NCBI GenBank assembly: GCA_022605955.1
Contig: JAKCOZ010000020.1
Location: forward strand, 10,777,001-10,841,000
Direction of reading: 5' to 3'
DNA length: 64,000 nt
Origin: Rallus limicola
Lineage: Eukaryota; Chordata; Aves; Gruiformes; Rallidae
The notes beneath the pieces were generated by a model. That model made no database searches and had not been told where the DNA came from. It was given only the letters and a program-made list of their open reading frames with translations. The translations under genes and the position numbers were made by a program. This document shows positions 51,601 to 64,000 of this stretch, in pieces; position 1 is the first letter of the stretch; each line of letters begins with the position of its first letter.

Positions 51601-54600
51601 GCCAATCCCACCTATTCTCACAGGGTTAGAAACAAGAACCCCTTTCCCTGGTGCTTTCAGGGGCTCACTGGGCCTTTGTTTTGGCAGGTTCTGATAGATC
51701 GAGTAGTTTGCCAAGTACGAGCTCTGGTTGTTCTGCCCACCAAAGAACTGGCACAACAGGTATGTGGCTCTTCACCTCTCTGAGCAGAACTGGACCAAGA
51801 CGAAGTCTCATGCAGTCAGTACTTTGCTTGGCTGTTCTGTGAGGCAGGTTGAAGACCTGTCAGGGGGTTTGATGTTGTTAGTATAATGAATAGTATTATT
51901 TTAATTGATTTTGTTGTGGCTAATGAAGCCCATCTCTTTGCAGGTGAGTAAAGTGTTCAACATTTACACTGACGGGACGGGTCTGAAGGTTGTTTTGATT
52001 ACTGGCCAGAAATCTTTTGCAAAGGAGCAGGAGATGCTTGTCCAGAAAAAGTAGGTTAAAAAGGTCTATTAATGAGGTTTTTCAAGATTGCAAACTATCT
52101 GTTCTCAGTAAATACAGGTTATTGCATCACACTATCACACAGTAATGGTTGTGAATTATGGGTTTATACGCTGGGCGCTGGTGGTTCTGTCTTTGTCGAA
52201 GCGCCTGCTGGTACCCCTTTGCTGTGATTGTTAAGTTTTACTAGATTTTGGGGGGTTCTGGACCTGCTGAGTAGAATGCAAATGTTTACCTTTGTGATTG
52301 TTACAGGACTTTGCTGCAATTAAGCTTTTTTTAAGAGCAATGAAGAACACCACTTTCCACTTAAAATGAGGCAGTACAGTGGAGAATAGTGTCCAGCACT
52401 GCCTCTGCGTGTTCTATTCTAGTGTTATTATTTCTCAGTTAATTGAATAGTAGGAAAATCCTATGGTCTGCTGACCAAGGATCTCTGATGTGCTTTATGG
52501 TGTAGGGAGAAATGTTCTGATGGGCTGCTTGTTCTTTCAGAGTGACGGGCTACTGCAGCCTGGCTGATATCATCGTGGCTACACCAGGGCGGCTCACAGA
52601 TCACATTAACCAAACCCCAGGGTTCAGCCTGACAGAGCTTCGCTTCTTGGTGAGTCAACTCCACAGGGTTCCCACCCTGGAGGTCCGTTACAGCTGCAAC
52701 TCCTGCTTTGTTCTCACGTGGTATGTGTTTTGTCTACACTCCAGATTGCTCAGACAGCAGTCTCAAGAAGAGATGTTTTGTTCCAACTCGTGACACCTAA
52801 GCATTCATCACCCGCTTCCCCTTCTCTCTTAGCCTCTTGAAATACAGAGTAAACCCTTACTGGTCAAGGTCAGGGTAAATTAGCAGACTGTAGTAACTTC
52901 CACTGTGTGGGATTTGGTGCAGAGCCATAGTTAGGATGTTATTTAGGGTATGGAGATGTCTCTGAAGAAGAGATCAACATAGATTGGATTTGCATGCAAA
53001 TGAACGTGTGTGTGGTTTGACTGTCAGGCTGGCTACTGAGTCACTGAAATAAAAGCAAAATTCAGTTCTAGGGTAGCAGCTTCTGCCTTTGTTTGATAAT
53101 GACAGTATTACAGGAGAAGAACAAAAACTCTGTGATGCTAGGCAGTATTTACTGAGTAGTGGTTTTGTCCTTGTGAATTCAGGTCATAGATGAAGCTGAC
53201 CGTATGATCGATGACATGCACCAGAACTGTCTGAACCAAATTGTCAAAGCTGCATTCCGAGTAGACAGTGACTCTGCCTCCAATGTGCTTTTTCAGAGGA
53301 GCAAACCAGGGCCTCTGACAGCAGCCAGGTAGGTGGCCAGATGCGTTTCTTGGAACTGGGAGCACCCACACCAGCACCTTGATGACACTGCCTTGCTTCA
53401 TGGTACTCCCACACAGGCGACCCCAAAGTTTGCTCACTAAAACGTCTGCCACAGTAAGGCAGCTGCTCTGTAAGAGCTTGAAAAGCAGCCAGTGATCGGC
53501 TGAGAGTAGAGGATGTCTTTTAGACTGAAGAGTAAGCATTGCGTTCTCCAGGCTTTCCTTAACTAGACTAAGGGAGCGTCAAAAGAATGCACAGATACTC
53601 CAAGTCTGTGATTCATTCACATGGTGACTAGTAAAGCCCCCCAGCAAGCTGAGTAATGGATTAGAAGGAAAACTCTTGGAAATGCCTGTCTGCAGCCGCT
53701 GTTTCCATACTGCATGGTAGAGATAAGTGAGAGGCTTGAGATCAGCAACCAGGGAAGGAAGCAGCTAGAATGAGGGCATGAGTAACTAGGATGCACAGAC
53801 GTGTGCAGGGTATCGGCTGCAGGTTGTGCGGCTGGCTGAGAGTAATCAGTTCTGTCTGTGAACTCTGCCATGAGACAGGGTGGGAAAGAGCCTACAGGAA
53901 AGGCCTAGAGCAGGAAAAGAGTATCAAAAAGAATTGATTGCTTCCTCCGGCGTAATTTGAAGGCATTTGTGGAGGAGCTCCTTTGTCCCATCCTCAGAGC
54001 TCAGTTTCTGTGTGCTTTTTATTCCAGCTCCTGCTATCCTCAGATACCCTTACAGAAGCTGCTGTTTTCAGCCACACTCACCCAGGACCCAGAGAAGCTG
54101 CAGCAGCTGGACCTATTCCAGCCTCGCCTCTTCACATCTGTCTATGCTGACAAAAAAACACCTGGAGATGGAACAGAGACTGAACAAGACACTAATAAGA
54201 AATACACGCTCCCCGAGGGGCTGTCGGTAGGACATTAATTCTCTTCAATAACTTGTACTTGAAGATTTGTTTGACTCCAGGGTTTCTAGTTATGTTTTTA
54301 CCCTGTAAACAAATAGGTGTTCCCTGTGGTTCCTTGTATTGCAGAGGCCATGGGCTGAAGTGACTTTGGAAGTACTCATGACCCAAAGAGCTCTCTGCCT
54401 TTGCGCATTTTTCTCTGTACTTAGTGTTCATCCTGTTAGACTAGACATAAATCAGGCTAGATCTATTATTTTGTTTTCTAATTACACTCTTTATGCCAGA
54501 TTAATTTTACAAGCAGTGGGGAGTGGAGATACAATTAATAGTAAAGTATTAGCACTTACATACAGCATACATTCCAAGGCGTGTAGATACAGGTCACCCT

Positions 54601-57600
54601 GTAGCAGTGCATTCTTTTACTTGCCACGGAGAAGTGAGCACACTGGAGTCACGCAGGTCTCCTGTCTCTGCCTCATGGTGTATCCTCCCAGCCTGTGACT
54701 TGTTCTAACAGGAGCAGCGATATGGGGTCTGTTTTTCCTGCTGTTAGTTGCAAAACATCCAAGCTGGCCTGTGTAGGTCATGAGCAGGTCGTGGGTTTCA
54801 CAGGAGTTAACCCTGACAAGAAGTACTTTTTCACTCTGAACTTCTTTCCCTGCCTCCTGCAGCAATGTTACGTGCCTTGTGACCTGAATTCCAAGCCGTT
54901 GCTCCTCTTGCATTTCATGCTGACAATGAAATTTACTCGTGTGTTGTGCTTTACCAACTCCAGGGAAGCTTCTCACAGGTGAATATATCAATGAGATCTG
55001 CAGTTACTGTTACATTACTGTCGAGTAACATTAGAGAGATGGTGACATGGCTGTTTCTGTCCCATTTACCTACAGATTGTTCCTCCTGGTTCAAGCCTTT
55101 GGTGGAGTCAGTGTGGCTGAATTTTCTTCTCGATTACCTCCAAATGAAAGACAGAGAACCATGAAGGAATTTGAACAAGGAAAAATACAACTGTGAGCAT
55201 CTCAGATGAGTTTCCTGCATGTTTTCCAACATAGGCTGTTTCCATTGTGAAAAGCTAGACAGAATCCTGACCCCCATTAAACAAGGCCCTCAGTAACACA
55301 GTGTGCAGGAGCTGCTGTGCAGAGCAGGGTGAGATTTGGGTTTGGGACTATTAAATCTCTGCTCCTGCGTGTAATTTGGCTTGTTCTAATCTTGCTGTAA
55401 TCTGAATTTGTGTGTTACTTGTAACAAGTGGTAAACGTAACTGCATCATATAGATGCCCAAAGCACTCACAGTTTGAGGTCTGTGCTTGGGGTCTGGTGC
55501 TTTTTGGAAGAAAATAGAGGTTGGTGCTAGAACTATCTAGAACTATCTGCTTCCTGCCAGAGAACTCCCTGATCAGACTGGCATACAAATTTACTCCTAG
55601 CCATGTGTTTGATTTGCTTTGTGATATGAGCAGTTATGTGGGACTGCACCAATACTTTCTGGATTTTCTGTTTATCCAAACTCTGTGTTTAAATTCACCC
55701 TCGACTGCTAGAGTTTCACACCTCACTGTCTGCCTTCAGTGCCCTTAAGGAGTGTTCGGATAGCTTGCAGGTTTGTAACCTCCAGTGTGGTGGGAGCCCT
55801 TGGCTTAGTGCCACATGCTTGGAGAACTTGGAGACACACAGTAACTTTGCATGCACAGCAGCAGGTCATGAGCCTGTAGTGATGTGTGGAGGTCTGTGGG
55901 CAGCTAATGATGCCAGTGACAGTAAGGAGTGAGTGACGCTGCTGTTGTCACGCTCTGAGGTCAGAGACGAGCACGAGTGGTGCTGTGTTCGCCTGGGTGT
56001 GTAGAACACGAAGGGTGACCTGAAAATGCTCTGTCTACATCCACATCCAGGTTAATCAGCACTGATGCCACAGCACGAGGGATTGATGTTCAGGGAGTGA
56101 ATTACGTTATCAACTACGATGCGCCTCAGTTCATCAGAACCTACATTCACCGGTAAGGGAAGCGGGACCAGAAGGAAGGTGGGGGAGCTTCGTTTGCTTT
56201 GCAGTATTTCACAAGGGTGACATGCACTTAAAATGAACTAATGAAGCCCATAGCATTACCACAGTAAGGCAGTAGTGAAACAGAACTAGCATCCTTTTAT
56301 TGCAGAAAGTGAATTTTACAGGAGCTAGAAATAGTAGGGGTATAAATGGGGTCTCTGGATGTTGAGAGATCTGCAGTGGCTCAGCAGCTGCGAATGAGCC
56401 CTCAAAAGTTCATCCTTCCTAACTGGTGTGCTGCTGTGCTCACCTAAAAAAAGAAACAAACCCAGACTTTCTTAAATCTGGAGGATTTAAATCTCAGGAT
56501 CAGGCTCCTGGAGCTGCTAATGGCAGTGACTGTGTGGCTGAATGGACTGTCACTATTCCCTCTGCTTTTCAGAGTTGGAAGAACGGCTCGTGCAGGAAAA
56601 GTGGGCGTCGCTTTCAGCTTTGTCCTTAGGATTCAGGTACCGTCAGTGTGGGATCGTTTCATAAGGGTGTGTGAAGGGCCATAACGCTCCTGCTGCTTCC
56701 CACCTTTTTCCGGTCATTGGGGTTTTGTACTTGGAAACTTGGATGATTTCCTGGCTAGGTCAGGATGTGCTTGTTTGAGCTGATAGCTGGTGGGGTGTCT
56801 CATTTCCCATGTCTCTTACGTTACACAGGAACGTAGGTTTCTGCGGATGTTGAGGGATGCTGGTATCCAAGACATAAGGAAGCACCCAGTGAAGGGCAAC
56901 TCCTTAAAGCCATTGGTGCAGCAATATGAGGAAGCTCTGTGTAGACTGGAGAAGACCATCAAGGTAATTGAAACAGGGGAGAAAATAAATACAACATGCA
57001 GAATTTATTGCAACTCAAGTCCAGCACGAGCATTAGTGTCCAGGATCCCCTCCTTTAACTGAGGTGTTTCTATTTCAATGCAAAGGCAGCGTTTTTGGCT
57101 GCAACATTATGAAATACTTGTGCTGGGGAGGGGGAAAGAGGTTTGCTGTTAAAAGAATGGTAGGCACCATCCCTGGAGGGATTTAAAAGACATGTACGTG
57201 TGGTGCTTAAGGATGTGCCTTAGTGGTGGAGTTGGCAGTTCTGGGCTTAGGTTGGCTTTGATCTGAAAGGTCTGCAGCCTAAACGATTCTGTGATGTGTG
57301 GCATTTCCTCTTCTGTTCTCCCTTTCTCTTTACCATAGGAGTTGGGATTTTGGTGATTACCCAAATCAAGGCCAATAAAATGCAGAAACTGAACCTTTGG
57401 TCATTACAAAGTTTAAGATCTTAAGTTAAGGCCATGCTGAGGAGAAGCTGGTGTTCCAAGCCAGGAAGGTGTTTTCTGCAGGCCATCCTTAACACACCAG
57501 TGGGAAGGGGGAGAGCTTTCAGACAAAGCCCAGGTAGTGTTTCAGTTCCCTGGCAGCCAGACTAGGGAGCCATCGCAGACCTTGTGCTGCAGGATTTGGG

Positions 57601-57787
57601 CCAGTGTTCTGCTCCCATTAGAGAGGTCCTGATAACTCTCTGTGCTTGAAAAATGATGATTGTGAGTTGCAGACAATCATCCCATTGCTCCCCAAAGCCC
57701 CTTCTGTGTGACTCTGTGATGGGCATCTTCAGTCACCTTCTCAACTTTAATTTCCAACAGAACGAGCGAGCACAGAAACGCGCCTGA
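48271..57787 (+). CDS. DDX51: DEAD-box ATP-dependent RNA helicase DDX51
   Basis: Nucleolar RNA helicase of large-subunit ribosome assembly; its orthologues act in 28S rRNA 3'-end maturation (yeast Dbp6). Sixteen exons: 48271-48293, 48463-48848, 49247-49488, 49615-49765, 51203-51348, 51688-51759, 51944-52050, 52541-52649, 53183-53328, 54028-54226, 54863-54978, 55076-55192, 56051-56152, 56573-56636, 56829-56963 and 57761-57787, encoding 713 residues in one frame. The first 200 residues are low-complexity, rich in Glu, Lys and Arg, with nuclear-signal-like stretches (RKRKRE, RKLKKK). Helicase motifs are in order: APTGSGKT at 300-307, PTKEL at 333-337, ATPGR at 389-393, DEAD at 415-418, SAT at 475-477, [10 protein letters not shown] at 608-617 and HRVGRTAR at 638-645. 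The exon 1 start matches a short MALFxI N-terminus. It is somewhat longer than human DDX51 because of the acidic N-terminal region. No defects seen. Confidence 0.96.
57168..57297 (+). mobile_element. CR1 LINE 3' fragment
   Basis: CR1 tail in sense orientation in the last intron of DDX51: CATCCCTGGAGGGATTTAAA, then GTGGTGCTTAAGGATGTG, ending near CCTAAACGATTCTGTGATG. Confidence 0.88.
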
Positions 57788-58307
57788 GTTGGGTGGAAGC
57801 TGAAGCCCTCGTGTCTCATGGCCCTGAAGCCACTGGGCGGGATAGGTCATCAGAGCTGGTCCTTGAACGGAGCTGAATGGTTGGTTCCTCAACCTTATCA
57901 TATCCCAAGTCACCTCATACAGGCCTCATTCCCTTCCAAGGACACTGTGAGCAGAGTTCACTTACTGGTTGAAAAAAAAACAAAAAAAAAAAAAAACATT
58001 TTTACAATACGGTTGTCTTGAAGAGGGATTTGCATCATATCCTACTGGCATGTGTAAAAGTGCCCCCAGTGAAGAGAAAAGCTGTTACATGGACTTGATG
58101 GAGCTGCTGCTGTCCAAAGGTGAGGGCTGTGCCCTTCCTGCCTCTGACCTGGGCCAGCTTCTGCTTCTTGCTGCATCCGTGAACACGCAGGCACTTACAC
58201 AGCGCCTGCAGCAGAAGTGTGTTTGAAGATCTGCTCTGGGCTAAGGTGACTGCAACTTTTACATAAATACTGCGTATCTATATATATATTTAAAAGTGTC
58301 TAATAAA
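57788..58307 (+). other. DDX51 3' UTR with poly(A) signal
   Basis: Sequence after the DDX51 stop. It holds an A-rich run near 57970-57997 and ends with AATAAA at 58302-58307. An 85-codon frame at 57969-58226 falls inside it and shows no recognisable similarity. Confidence 0.6.
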
Positions 58308-58789
58308 GATTCCTGGGTCCAGGGCTGGAGCTAGTGTTGAAGGCATTTTTCACTTCTATAGTCTTGTGTCATTTTTTTGTCCTTTTCTTACATTCCAGTG
58401 TTGTTTCAGTGGGAATGGCAGATACCATAATGCAGCCTAAAATCTCCAGTGTCTAATCTGACTATACTGGGGTCGGCTGGTATAGCTGCAAGCCATAAAT
58501 CTGCCTTTGACACACGCCACTGATGTATTTTTAGCTGTCCCTGGCAGAAGACTTACACGCTCGCCTGCAGCTACCCTTCCAAGAAATGCCTTGGTTCTGC
58601 CTTATATTGTAACCCAAAATAAATGACACTGGTGTTTGGTCAGAATTGGAGCAGAATGAAGGGCTGGGGATGGGTGTCAGGCAGGGGGGCTGTGCCCCGT
58701 AAACGCAGGACCAGCGTGGAGTTGTTTTACATCCGTGAAGTAGCGTGTGTCTTCCTACGGGACTGCTCTCTGGAGCAGCCCTCGCATAG
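58308..58789. other. DDX51-GSTT1 intergenic DNA
   Basis: No gene, RNA or repeat recognised. A second AATAAA lies near 58617. Confidence 0.45.
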
Positions 58790-59560
58790 CTGGGCTGCCC
58801 GGGCTGCAGGGAGAGCCCAGCCAGGCAGGGGAGAGCGGCCTCTGGCGCGCCTCCATCCCCGCAGTCCGGCTTGGGGTTCGTTCGCTCATTGCGAAGCAAT
58901 TAAAGGCGGTTATCAAGACAAGCCCGAGTTAAATAGGAGGTGGCAGAGCCTGGCTGTACCGCTGGCTGGAGACCCCACCCGGGCGGGGGCGGGAGCGCCG
59001 GGGCCTCCCCGGGCGGGGGCAGCTGCGCTCCGCCCCACGGGAAGGCTCGGTGCTGCCGCGCCCTGGGACAGGGGCACTGCCGGGCCAGACTGGGCCGGGA
59101 CGAGTCGAGCCGAGCTGAACTGAACTGCGGCGGGAGCAGCCGGAGCAGGATGGGGCTGGAGCTGTACCTGGACCTGCTCTCGCAGCCCTGCCGGGCGCTC
59201 TACATCTTCGCCCGCAGCAACAACATCCCCTTCGAGTTCAAGCAGGTGGAGCTGATGAAGGGTGAGCGGGGCAGGGGGGCTGGGGAGGGTTGGCAGTTCG
59301 GTCCCCGCGGCAGCACCCAGCCCGGCCGCTCCCCCCGCCCTCTCCCTGTTCCCCCCCCTTCCCCGCGTCCCCCAGCCTACCCCTCGCAGACTGCGCCGCG
59401 GGTGGGACCGGTTGCTCAATCGGCCCCGCCGGAGCGAGAGGCAGCGGGAGGATGGGGCGGGGGGGGCTCTGAAGCTGCCGGGTTCTGTGCAGGAGCCCTG
59501 GGGTGCGAGGGGCGGCCTCGGTGGGTGTGCTCCTCGGGTTAAGCTGGCCCTGCCCCGCAG
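58790..59560. promoter_or_regulatory. CpG-rich promoter region of GSTT1
   Basis: GC- and CpG-dense block around GSTT1 exon 1, with repeated CCGGGCGGGGGCGGG-like GC boxes upstream of the ATG. Confidence 0.65.
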
Positions 59561-62500
59561 AAAATGGGCCTCCCAAAAAAAAAAACCAACCAACAAACCG
59601 CTTTTCTGAGTAGCGCCCAGGATGTGTGAGGGCTGAGGCCATTCCCCATCTAGATGGAAAACAAAAAGCAAAAGATGTGGGGTATCTGCAGATGGGTGAA
59701 GGTAGATTCTTACTCTGTAGTTCGACTTAGGAAACTGTGCCCTGCGGGCAGCAGTGGTTGCAGCAGAGCAGCTTTGCTCTCCTTAGTGGGGGTTTATCAG
59801 CCCCTCACACCCAGAGCCCGCTGGTGTCCCCCGGTGTACAGGAGGGGACAGCCACCCCTTTGGGGGTTTCATTGGGTTGTGCTATTTGTCATCAAGTTAT
59901 TTGGAGAGCACTGAAGATGGGCTTGCAGAAACCGTTCAAGCAGCAGAGCGAGACAGCGCAGTCACCAGGGATCTGAAGGCTTCAGATTCACTGAGAATGA
60001 AGCTGGTGAGGTGTCTCACGCTGCTCTAACCCTAACTGATAATGGGTAGGAGCCTGCCCAGGAGGTATCATGTTTTCCTCAAAGTATGCCCAAAGATCTG
60101 CATCTCCTTTCCTTGCAGCTAATGCTGGTAGAAACTAACCTTTAACCTTCCCAGAGCTCTGCTGGCTTTGAAATTAAGATAACATATCAGGCATAAAAAA
60201 GCCTCAGTAAGTAATGCTTAAAAACAATGAAAGATGAGAAGGCTCCTGGGGCTGAAATTGGTAAAGCAACAAAAGAGTCTCCAGCTTGAGGCTCAAAGAA
60301 ACCTGTTCTGTGGTGGTTTGCTCTGTAGGTGTTCCCCACAAACCTCAGCTGTGTGTTGGTCACACCTTGCTGAAGATTTCTTTTGAATTGAGTAGTAGGA
60401 AGGAACTGCTGTTGTTCTTAGCTGGGGGCTGGCCCATCTAGTGTCCTTCCCCTTCCTTCCCAGTAAAGAAACTGCTGTGATGAGGCACTGGTGCAGAGGA
60501 GAGGAGACTGGCAGGCAAGCAATGAGAGCATCCAGGAGAATGGAACTGAAAATACTGGTATCAGGGAACTGGGGGAAGGAAGAAGAATCAACTCAAGAGT
60601 TTCCCAGTGCCATTGGCACTTGGTTTCAGTCAGTGAGTTTAGGGTGGGAAGTTTGGCTTATGGGAGTGCTAGAGCTGCATCCTGCATCCCTTTCCTGTCA
60701 TCTGTGTGCCTCCTGTGCCATAGGGACATGTTCCTGGTACCCACAGCTGGGCTGGCTCAGCACCCTGCTGCTCAGCACCCGGTAACGGGCCTTTGCATGG
60801 ACACCATACAGTAAGGGGCAGGTAAGGGAGCTGCACTCAGATCTGAGCTGGCAGGTTAGATGTGTCCCCCCAAAAAAAGCTCTCGGGCCACCAGCAGGGA
60901 AGATGTCAAAGGAATGGGTGGAAAGAGTGAGAATGGATAGACATCAAATGACACTCAGGGACACCAAAGGACCTGGAATCTTTGAAGAGTGTATGGGAAA
61001 TCCCAGGGTCTTCCTGAAAGGGGAGGACAGACCAGTGTTGAGCCAAGTGGCAGAGAATTAGTCACAAATCAGGTTTTCCAAGTACTAGGAATGCTGAAAC
61101 TATTTCCAGAGCATCTCCTTTGGCACAGAGATCCTCCTGTGACTCACACCCAACACGCATGGGGTTAGGCGTTGGAGATGAACACAGAGGTGCACATGTA
61201 ACTGAAGCCAGGGGCTGGAAAAGGCTGGCACAAACAAGTCACTTAACACAAGGCTCCTGGGACTGGGCTCAAACTTACATCCATCCGAGGCCTCAGATGG
61301 GCAGAGCACCTTCTCCTGATAGGTTCACTCTCCCTGCCATGGGGGGGGGGGAGGAAGGAGGCTGAAAGATAGCTTAAAAGCAAACCCAAATCCCTATCTG
61401 CTCTGATAAAAGATACGCAAAACACATAAAAAGCCGTCTGAGAGGTCAGTACGTGGCTTTACATGGAATCACAAAAATCTCCTTCATCTGAGGAGTAGAG
61501 AGAGTTGAATGGAAATTACATTATCTCCCAGAAAAGAAAAAAATATTCCTCGCTTTCTCACTGTCCTCGTGGTTGATGTTTCTGCTCCAGAGATCCCTGG
61601 GGTATTCAGGGTTTTGGTGGGACAGGTACGTCCAGGCACAGAGTTGGAGCTGATGGAGTCCTGAACTGACATGGGCTGTCGGTATGAAAGGACTCTCAGC
61701 CATTCTGACCTTTCTGGAGAGGTTACTCTGGTATTCAGGCAGTAAGCAAGTAAGCTGACATCACAGGGCAAAGCACTTCTTGATGGCTGATACACTTAAG
61801 ACAACTGTGTTTGTACAATCAAAACCAGGAACTTGAGGCCAAGCAGTCCCCACGGGCTCCTCGGGTGTTTGCAGACAGGTCCTGAGCGTGACTGCCAGGT
61901 AAAGCTGCTCGCTTCCCTCCCCAGGGCAGCACAGGACGGAGGAGTTCCGCAAGGTCAATGTCCTGATGAAGGTGCCTGCGCTCAAAGATGGTTCCTTCAC
62001 CTTAGCAGAGAGGTGAGGCTCAGGGGAGCTGAGGCCCTACCCACAGGACTGTTTATCCTCACTGCTCGGACTCTGCCACTGCCTGGTCTCTACTGGGACT
62101 CAGCCCAGGCAGCGCTTTGCTGGAGGCTGTACCCCAGCGCAGTAAATCTGGTGCAAGGCACCCGTGGCTGGATGGCCGGGCAATACGATGAGTTTGGTCT
62201 AAACCTGTTCTGTGGCTCGTATTCGCTCAAAAACATCGATGGGGTGACTGGCCTGGCAGACCGTGGCTGCTCACAGGCTGATGGGTGGGATCTCTGCTGC
62301 CCACGAGCAGCTGTTGAGCCTGCACAGACTCTGCCATGTGCCATGCTTCACTGCCGGCTGCGCCCTGCGCTTCTGCCTGACTCAGAGCAGGTTTGTGCGG
62401 TGCTGGCCCAGCAGTGAACAATCTGGGGGAGGAAGAAAGGGTGGGGTGCTCTAATGTCAGATGATAGCTCACTGGCCTGCCTTGCTCTTTGGGCAGCATC

Positions 62501-64000
62501 GCGATCCTCCTGTACCTGGCCCGGAAATTCAAGACTCCTGATCACTGGTACCCATCCGACCTGCAGAAGAGGGCTAGGGTCGATGAGTACCTGTCATGGC
62601 AGCATGTCAACATTCGTGGGAAGGGGAGCAAGCTGTTCTTAACTAAGGTAAGACATTATATACCAAAACTGAAGTGCCAAGAGCTGAGAGTGCGTTGGGC
62701 CAGAAGTACCTCCTGTGTGCCGGGCCTCTCTGAGTAAAGCACAGAACTGTGGAACAGTTTGGGTGGAAAGGGACCTCAAAACCCCCTTGGTGGCACCCCC
62801 TGCCATGGGCAGGGACACCCTCCACTCACCCAAGGTGGCCCAAGCTCCAACCAACTTGGCCTTTAACCTTGCCAGATATCCAGGGGCAGCCACAGCTTCT
62901 CTGGGCACCCTGTGCCAGGGCCTCCCCACACTTCTTGGGGAAGGATTTCTTCCTGTCACTCCCTGCCCTTGTGAACAGCCCTTTTCCAGCTTCCCTGTAG
63001 GTACTGGCAGGCTGCTGTAAGGTATGCCTGGAGCCTGCTCTTCTCCAGGCTGAAGAAGCCCAACTATCTCAGCCTGTCTCCATAGGAGAGGTTGTCCACC
63101 CTCTGATCACCTTCATGGCCATTTCTGCGCTCACTCCAACAGCTCAATAGCTTTCTTATACTGAGGACTCCAGCGCTGGATGCAGGTGGGGTCTCACCAG
63201 AGCGGAGTAGAGGGGGAGAATCCCCTCACTCAACCTGCTGGTCATGCTGCTTTTGATGTAGCTGAGGACATGGTAGGCTTTCTGGGCTGCAAGCATACAT
63301 TGCTGCATCATGTTGAGCTTCTTGTCAACCAACACCCCGAGTCATTCTCAGGGCTGTTCTCCATTCTCCACCCAGCCTGTCTGTTGTGTTTGGCATCACC
63401 CTGATCTGTGCACAAGCCAGGTGCTCGTACAGATAGGGACAAAACTAGATCTGGAACTGACCTGCCAGCTCAGCCAAGCCTACCTGAAGTGGCCCAAAGG
63501 CATCATGGTGCAACCACAGCTCTGTGTGCGCACCAAGATCCAGACCAATTCCATCCTGGGTGAGCAGCTGACATGGCTCACTGCCTTCTGCCCAGCTTCA
63601 TGGAAAGAAGGCACCTCCCATTGGAAAACAAAACGCAGATGCTTGCAGATGATGCAGCCTTCCCTTGAGAGGCTCTTGTGGTTGAAACTTCAGACTTTCT
63701 AGGGAGGAGACAAGGTTAGGCAGGAATTAATGACTGATGTTAATGTTAATCTGCCAAAGGCAATTAGTAGCACCAGTTCTCATGTGTGGCTGGTGAGGGA
63801 TCTTTAGAAAGTGGCAGCCAGAGGGTGTGAACTGAGTTTGGAGGGAATTACATAAAAAGCAGCTTGTTTCTTTTCTGTGCCAGGTGCTGTTGCCTCTCCT
63901 CACAGGCCAGCCACTTCCTCCGGAGAAACTGGAAGGTGTTACTGAAGAACTGAACGTTGTCCTGAAGCAGTTTGAGGAGAAGTTCTTGCAGGACAAGCCC
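59150..64000 (+). CDS. GSTT1: glutathione S-transferase theta 1 (3' partial)
   Basis: Cytosolic theta-class enzyme that conjugates glutathione to electrophiles such as small halogenated compounds. Exons 59150-59261, 61925-62012 and 62497-62647 are complete; exon 4 starts at 63884 and runs off the window at 64000. Together they cover about 156 residues of the usual 240. The N-terminal thioredoxin-like domain opens [16 protein letters not shown] with the catalytic Ser at position 11. Glutathione-binding residues follow: His40, KVPAL at 53-57 and Glu66-Ser67. The helical domain begins in exon 3 ([21 protein letters not shown]). Exon 4 opens [18 protein letters not shown]. Exon sizes (112, 88, 151 bp) fit the vertebrate GSTT pattern. 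Whether this is GSTT1 or a close avian GSTT1-like paralogue cannot be settled here. Confidence 0.93.
62739..63405 (-). mobile_element. long CR1 LINE fragment
   Basis: Reverse-complement CR1 of about 670 bp in GSTT1 intron 3, beginning ACAGAACTGTGGAACAGTTTG and running through phrases typical of the CR1 ORF2 end (GCTGAAGAAGCCCAACT, GGGGTCTCACCAGAG, GTTGAGCTTCTTGTCAACC). It is longer than the other CR1 pieces here, and its sequence is old and broken. Confidence 0.88.

Noticed and set aside
58913..59671. 252-codon minus-strand frame over GSTT1 exon 1
   Set aside because: Antisense shadow of the GSTT1 CpG island; no protein similarity seen.
63310..63702. 130-codon frame in GSTT1 intron 3
   Set aside because: Its first part is CR1 sequence. 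The rest does not fit GSTT1, whose exon 3 and exon 4 join perfectly in phase without it.
1..64000. CRISPR arrays, tRNA or rRNA genes, prokaryotic operons
   Set aside because: No direct-repeat/spacer pattern or structured RNA signature was seen, and the window is plainly vertebrate nuclear DNA.

Overview
This is vertebrate nuclear DNA, almost certainly from a bird. Genes are split into short exons by GT-AG introns. Truncated CR1 LINE tails and an avian ERV-type LTR family are present, and the MIF, DDX51 and GSTT1 products closely resemble avian or vertebrate orthologues. I saw no bacterial, viral or CRISPR features. The MIF residues differ in places from the chicken protein as I remember it, so a bird other than chicken is likely.

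Layout, left to right, all genes on the + strand: (1) 112-6958, a GLUT11-like (SLC2A11-like) sugar transporter whose first coding exon lies off the left edge. (2) About 8.6-13.5 kb, a decayed SLC2A11-like copy with recognisable remnants of at least exons 2, 7, 8 and 9, into which a 584-bp solo LTR has inserted. (3) 15457-23543, a complete SLC2A11-like gene of 12 coding exons and 499 codons. (4) 28214-37276, another complete 12-exon, 499-codon copy with identical exon sizes. (5) 39805-43830, a divergent, intact three-exon MIF paralogue. (6) 45372-47476, canonical MIF with a CpG-island promoter. (7) 48271-57787, DDX51, a DEAD-box RNA helicase of 16 exons and 713 codons. (8) 59150 to the right edge, GSTT1, with exons 1-3 and the start of exon 4.

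The window therefore combines a tandem family of class II hexose-transporter-like proteins, a duplicated cytokine/tautomerase gene, a ribosome-biogenesis helicase and a glutathione transferase. SLC2A11 next to MIF and GSTT matches human 22q11.23. DDX51 belongs to human 12q24.33, so the window spans a rearrangement junction relative to human. The SLC2A11 family is of interest because a member (SLC2A11B) has been linked to pteridine pigment cells in fish and to iris colour in pigeons.

The most notable observations are the tandem SLC2A11-like array with its fossil fourth copy, the second intact MIF gene with a changed active-site rim, and DDX51 apparently separated from NOC4L, its head-to-head neighbour in human. 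All exon boundaries were read by eye from splice sites, reading frame and comparison among paralogues. None has been checked against transcripts.
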